Part shown: one piece after another, positions 40,787 to 43,755 of the stretch
Layout of the letters: each line of letters opens with the position of its first letter
Position numbering within the stretch: position 1 is the first letter of the stretch
DNA from: Alphaproteobacteria bacterium
Lineage (GTDB): Bacteria > Pseudomonadota > Alphaproteobacteria > UBA8366 > GCA-2717185
Length of the DNA stretch: 43,755 nt
Assembly (NCBI GenBank): GCA_021774435.1
Contig: JAJFJB010000087.1
Coordinates: 1-43,755 of the forward strand
Reading direction: 5' to 3'
Notes under the pieces: model-generated
The model's input: the letters and a program-made list of their open reading frames with translations, nothing else
The model's database searches: none
What the model was told of the DNA's origin: nothing
Program-made: the position numbers and the translations under genes

Positions 40787-41539
40787 TCAACCGTCTTCGC
40801 GTGGGTACTGCAAAACAAGCGCCTCGAGACCATCGCTGCCAGCGCGAATTTCGAAGGCATCTTCAGAATTTTCGACAACGACCATCGACCATAACGGCAA
40901 ATCTTCTCCATCGTTCAGGATGCTGCCGTTGCCGACGAAAACGTAATAGCCGCCGGCGATTTTCGGGTCCGGCCCCTGCGCCGTCATGTCGGCGCCGAGC
41001 CGGACGATTCTAGCGCACATGCCGTCGTCATCTTCCAGCGCAGTTTCCCACGCCACCTCACTACGGGCCCGAAGCACCGGTGCGATCGAGAAGTTGATTT
41101 GGTCCGACGTGATGTTGCGCCGTTTGCTAGGCAGTATCTTCGCGCGCGCCTCCGACTTGTTCTCAATGTATACGGGCTTGGAATCGGCCGTGATCATTCT
41201 GAGCGCGACGAAGGACAATCCCTGGGGACCCGCCGTAACCGGACCATAGGCCGTGTGACGGTCTTTGAACTGGATCGTCAGCGGCTTCAGTTCCTGACCG
41301 CGATTTCCGATGGTGCCGAAGCCCGCGACGAAGAGCTGAAACATCGTAACGCCGTGGAAATGCGGTTTAATAGCCTCGTGCGCTTGCAGCTCCGACATCG
41401 TCGCCTGCGGTCCCGGCGCCTGTTCCGTTGATGTTCGCGGGCCGAAGAAAACGGTGCCCCAATGTTCGATCCCGGTACCGGGGGAAATCACCGTATCGCG
41501 CTGGGCAAGGGCGTCGGCACCATTGCGAGCATAGATCAT
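40787..41539 (-). CDS. Cupin-like protein of unknown function
   Basis: Protein of 250 residues with a double-stranded beta-helix look in two halves. The first half contains HEAIKPHFHGVTMFQLFVAGFG (54-75, cited in parts: HEAIKPHFHG), where two or three histidines could bind a metal; the second half has GADMTAQGPDPKIAGGYYVFVGNG. The strict cupin HxHxE motif is not complete, so activity is uncertain. GAGAGG lies six bases before the ATG at 41539; a TTG at 41545 is an alternative. It sits between the hydrolase and the lactonase in the same direction and its stop is 17 bases before the lactonase start, which argues for a shared pathway. Confidence 0.75.
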   Translation of the reverse strand: MIYARNGADALAQRDTVISPGTGIEHWGTVFFGPRTSTEQAPGPQATMSELQAHEAIKPHFHGVTMFQLFVAGFGTIGNRGQELKPLTIQFKDRHTAYGPVTAGPQGLSFVALRMITADSKPVYIENKSEARAKILPSKRRNITSDQINFSIAPVLRARSEVAWETALEDDDGMCARIVRLGADMTAQGPDPKIAGGYYVFVGNGSILNDGEDLPLWSMVVVENSEDAFEIRAGSDGLEALVLQYPREDG

Positions 41540-41662
41540 AGACAACCTCTCACTTTATCGTCTGTCACGGCAAATCATACCGCCGAAATTCTCTGACTGT
41601 TAGCGGCTTATATCGGATGGCCCGGTCCATCTTGCGCGGAGAACAATCCATGCGATGTTCCT

Positions 41663-42361
41663 TTAAACCGCCATTAGCATCTTCGCCAGTTCCTCAGGAT
41701 GGCTCAACATCGGGAAATGCCCGGCATCGAGTTCGAGATAAGGGGCGTTCAACGTTGCCGCCGTGCGACGCTGATGCGCTTCTGAGGGGTTAGGGTCGCG
41801 AATGCAATTGATCACCGAGGCGGGCCAGGTTTTTGCCCAGAAGTCATCAAGCTCAGCCGGTTCACCTGAACTGCCGATGGGGTGCGGCGTATAGCGCGCC
41901 ATGGCCCAGGCCCGAAGATCAGGCGGCAAATCGCCAAACATACCTGTCTCCATGAAATCGCGAGACAGCACGCGCGTAAGCTCCGTAAACTCGTAGTTCA
42001 TGTTGGGCATCGGGATGACGATGTCGGTAATAGCCTCGCCAGGTTGCGGTGCTAGGGCGTCAACGAAGACAAGATGCCCAACCCGTTCACGGGCTAATTC
42101 CGCCGTTTTCGCCGCCACCAAACCGCCCGTACTTGTGGAAACCAATACAGCGCCATTCAAATCCTGACGAAATAGAAGGTCGGCGACTTCCTCGGCCTGC
42201 GACGTTAGCGTGATTCCAGGGCGCACCTGCGACGCCCGCTCGCCGCAACCATCCAGGGTCGGCGCGTAGACTTCATGCCTCGCTACCGACAAAGCCCGCA
42301 CGGTGGGTTTCCATACCCATCCGCCCATAAACCCGCCATGAATCAAAACAAATACCGTCAT
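41663..42361 (-). CDS. Alpha/beta hydrolase
   Basis: Cytosolic hydrolase of 232 residues. FVLIHGGFMGGWVW gives the oxyanion loop, YAPTLDGCGERASQ is the usual arm after strand 4, and the nucleophile elbow is VSTSTGG with Ser77 (the first Gly of GxSxG is Ser). LELDAGHFPMLSHPEELA contains the catalytic His. The fold and length fit the esterase/lyase group that includes plant hydroxynitrile lyase-like and salicylate esterase-like proteins, so hydrolysis or C-C cleavage are both possible. GGGAGA precedes the ATG. It is first of the three-gene minus-strand set with the cupin-like and lactonase genes. Confidence 0.88.
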   Translation of the reverse strand: MTVFVLIHGGFMGGWVWKPTVRALSVARHEVYAPTLDGCGERASQVRPGITLTSQAEEVADLLFRQDLNGAVLVSTSTGGLVAAKTAELARERVGHLVFVDALAPQPGEAITDIVIPMPNMNYEFTELTRVLSRDFMETGMFGDLPPDLRAWAMARYTPHPIGSSGEPAELDDFWAKTWPASVINCIRDPNPSEAHQRRTAATLNAPYLELDAGHFPMLSHPEELAKMLMAV

Positions 42362-42609
42362 ATTAATTTCTCCCGTCGATCCTTAACCGATGCTGCGTTG
42401 ATGCCAATCCGGTTCAATTAGAACGTGCCCGGCGTCAGACCGGCGTGCCGTAAATGTATGATTGCAAATCCTGCCGCCCATAGGTAGCGCGCTCAATGAG
42501 CCAACTGTACGCCGCAGTTGACGGGGATGCATCGCCCTCGGCAGCTGGCCTTGACGCCGCCGTCGGCACACTGAACAGTATTTCCAGCCATTCAATTCAT
42601 CGAGGCAAT

Positions 42610-43077
42610 ATGCACGACGACCCCAGCCAGGTGTTAACGTCGGCGGAAGCGCGCGATCTGCGCCGGCTCGCCGGTTTTATGGTGCCTCCGGATGCGGATT
42701 TTCGGATACCCGGCGCGGACGACGATATAATCTTTGCCGACATTGTGCGCTCCCTAGGCCGAGACCGTGATAGCGTTCGCAAGACGCTGGCTCTGCTCCG
42801 CGAGTTGGCTGGGGGCGAATTCGCTGGTCTGGACGCAGTGAAAGCGGAAGCCGTCGCCATGATGCTGCTCGACCGAACAGGCCCGGCGAACATCGCGCTC
42901 GGCCGCGCCGTGCTGCAATGCTACTACCGCGACGACCGCGTGATGAAATCGCTCGGTCTCGAGCCGCGGCCGCCTTTCCCAAAGGGACATGTGCTGGAAC
43001 AGGGAGACTGGTCGCAAATCGACGCCGTGCGCGGCCGTCCGCGAATGTGGCGCGACGTCGACGGCAACGAAGCCTGA
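42610..43077 (+). CDS. Gluconate 2-dehydrogenase subunit 3-like protein
   Basis: Protein of 155 residues, no clear motif of its own. Length, position and the acidic, helical composition (EARDLRRLAGFMVPPD, LLRELAGGEFAGLDAVKAEAV, CYYRDDRVMKSLG) fit the small subunit that accompanies membrane or periplasmic GMC dehydrogenases. No signal is visible from the ATG at 42610, which follows GAGG by five bases; in that family the small subunit often carries a Tat signal, so either export uses the partner or this is a cytosolic version. The stop is one base from the start of the next gene, making a tightly coupled pair. Confidence 0.7.
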   Translation: MHDDPSQVLTSAEARDLRRLAGFMVPPDADFRIPGADDDIIFADIVRSLGRDRDSVRKTLALLRELAGGEFAGLDAVKAEAVAMMLLDRTGPANIALGRAVLQCYYRDDRVMKSLGLEPRPPFPKGHVLEQGDWSQIDAVRGRPRMWRDVDGNEA

Positions 43078-43078
43078 C

Positions 43079-43755
43079 ATGGCGACCGAAGCACTCACGG
43101 GCGCCCGGCGTCCACCCGATGAAATCGTCGATGTGCTGATAATCGGCTCCGGTGCTTCAGGCGCCGCGGTCGCCTGGAGCCTCGCCGAAACAAGGATGCG
43201 GATTCTCTGCCTTGAACAGGGCGATTGGATCAAGCCAACCGATTTCCCAAGCAACGGGCGCGACTGGGAAGCGCGCCGCCAAGCCGATTTCGACATTACG
43301 CCAAACCGCCGCAGACGTGACACGGACTACCCCGTCAACGATGACAACTCGTTGATGAAAATTGCCAACTTTAACGGTGTTGGCGGCGGAACCGTGCTCT
43401 ACACCGCCCATTTCCCACGCATGCATCCTTCCGACTTTCGGGTCAGAACACTCGACGGCGTGGCCGACGATTGGCCCGTAGACTATTGGAAGCTTGAGCC
43501 CTACTTCGCCGAAAACGACCGCATGATGGGTGTGGCCGGGCTCGCGGGCGATCCCGCCTATCCGCCGCACGAGCCAACCCTGCCACCCTTACCACTGGGC
43601 AGGACCGGCACGCGGTACGCGCGGGCGGCGAACAAACTCGGCTGGCATTGGTGGCCGTCCGACGTCGCGATTGCCACGCAGGAGTATGAGGGGCGCACCA
43701 GCTGCATCAATTTGGGCCATTGCACACCAGGCTGTGCGCAGGGTGCAAAGGCGAG
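43079..43755 (+). CDS. GMC oxidoreductase, FAD subunit (partial, runs off right edge)
   Basis: The first 225 residues of a GMC-family flavoprotein dehydrogenase, no stop before the window ends. The FAD-binding opening is VDVLIIGSGASGAAVAWSLAE (GxGxSG), with Glu at the end of strand 2 (CLEQGD). NFNGVGGGTVLYTAHFPRMHPSDF is the standard GMC glycine-rich region and the usual second signature. CINLGHCTPGCAQGAK near the end has three cysteines, as in 2-keto-gluconate- and alcohol-type members. It probably oxidises a sugar, polyol or alcohol, with the upstream small subunit as partner. The ATG lies one base after the neighbour's stop. Confidence 0.88.
   Translation, partial: MATEALTGARRPPDEIVDVLIIGSGASGAAVAWSLAETRMRILCLEQGDWIKPTDFPSNGRDWEARRQADFDITPNRRRRDTDYPVNDDNSLMKIANFNGVGGGTVLYTAHFPRMHPSDFRVRTLDGVADDWPVDYWKLEPYFAENDRMMGVAGLAGDPAYPPHEPTLPPLPLGRTGTRYARAANKLGWHWWPSDVAIATQEYEGRTSCINLGHCTPGCAQGAKA

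Noticed and set aside
1..43755. Search by eye for tRNA genes, CRISPR repeats, IS ends and integrase genes
   Set aside because: No regular spaced repeats, transposase motifs or cloverleaf-like T-loop sequences were recognised.

Overview
The window reads as a GC-rich bacterial chromosome, most likely from an alphaproteobacterium of the Rhodospirillales/rhizobial kind. This is inferred from codon use, from close family resemblances (for example a Bradyrhizobium-type tartrate dehydratase) and from the mix of catabolic families; there is no rRNA or other taxonomic marker. I see about 43 protein genes, one truncated gene copy and two convincing (plus one doubtful) relics of class III nucleotidyl cyclases. 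I recognise no tRNA, rRNA, IS element, integrase, phage gene or CRISPR array.

Nearly every gene is a small-molecule catabolic enzyme. 0-8.6 kb: MaoC-like hydratase, enolase-superfamily dehydratase, solute-binding protein, class III CoA-transferase, amidohydrolase, a methyltransferase paired with a small coiled-coil protein, and a ThuA-like protein, in alternating orientation. 8.6-12.2 kb: a minus-strand run of two CoA-transferases and a luciferase-like monooxygenase. 12.3-12.5 kb: a cyclase relic. 12.7-20.2 kb: eleven plus-strand genes (GST, WYxxxH-type small protein, 52-residue zinc-ribbon protein, nitroreductase, dihydroxyphthalate-decarboxylase-like protein, alpha/beta hydrolase, two c-type cytochromes, Tat-exported dienelactone hydrolase, second WYxxxH protein, carboxymuconolactone-decarboxylase-like protein). 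20.2-26.6 kb: MetE-like protein and two divergent TauD-type dioxygenases, then a third WYxxxH protein, a rearranged CoA-transferase and an Asp-box propeller. 26.9-31.9 kb: aldo/keto reductase, a second cyclase relic and a tight old-yellow-enzyme/TPP-enzyme/binding-protein operon. 32.0-38.1 kb: cupin and flavoprotein operon, truncated decarboxylase copy, tartrate dehydratase, PEP-CTERM protein and a second luciferase-like enzyme. 38.6-43.8 kb: VOC protein, lactonase, cupin-like protein and hydrolase, then a two-gene GMC oxidoreductase unit that runs off the right edge.

The genes look like a patchwork of short transcription units for activating (CoA-transferases), reducing (OYE, nitroreductase, AKR), oxidising (TauD, flavoproteins, GMC, luciferase-like), hydrating or dehydrating (MaoC, enolase superfamily) and cleaving or decarboxylating organic acids and ring-derived compounds. 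No transcription regulator and no transporter permease is recognisable, which is unusual for so large a catabolic region. The substrates cannot be read from the sequence, except that one enzyme is very probably a D-tartrate dehydratase.

The most informative oddities are the cyclase relics at 12.4 and 27.8 kb, a truncated second copy of the decarboxylase-like gene at 34.3 kb, a perfect 15-bp hairpin inside the intact copy, a hydrolase with threonine at the nucleophile position, three scattered members of one small WYxxxH protein family, and a CoA-transferase whose two halves are in reversed order. I see no clear evidence of an entirely new multi-gene system.
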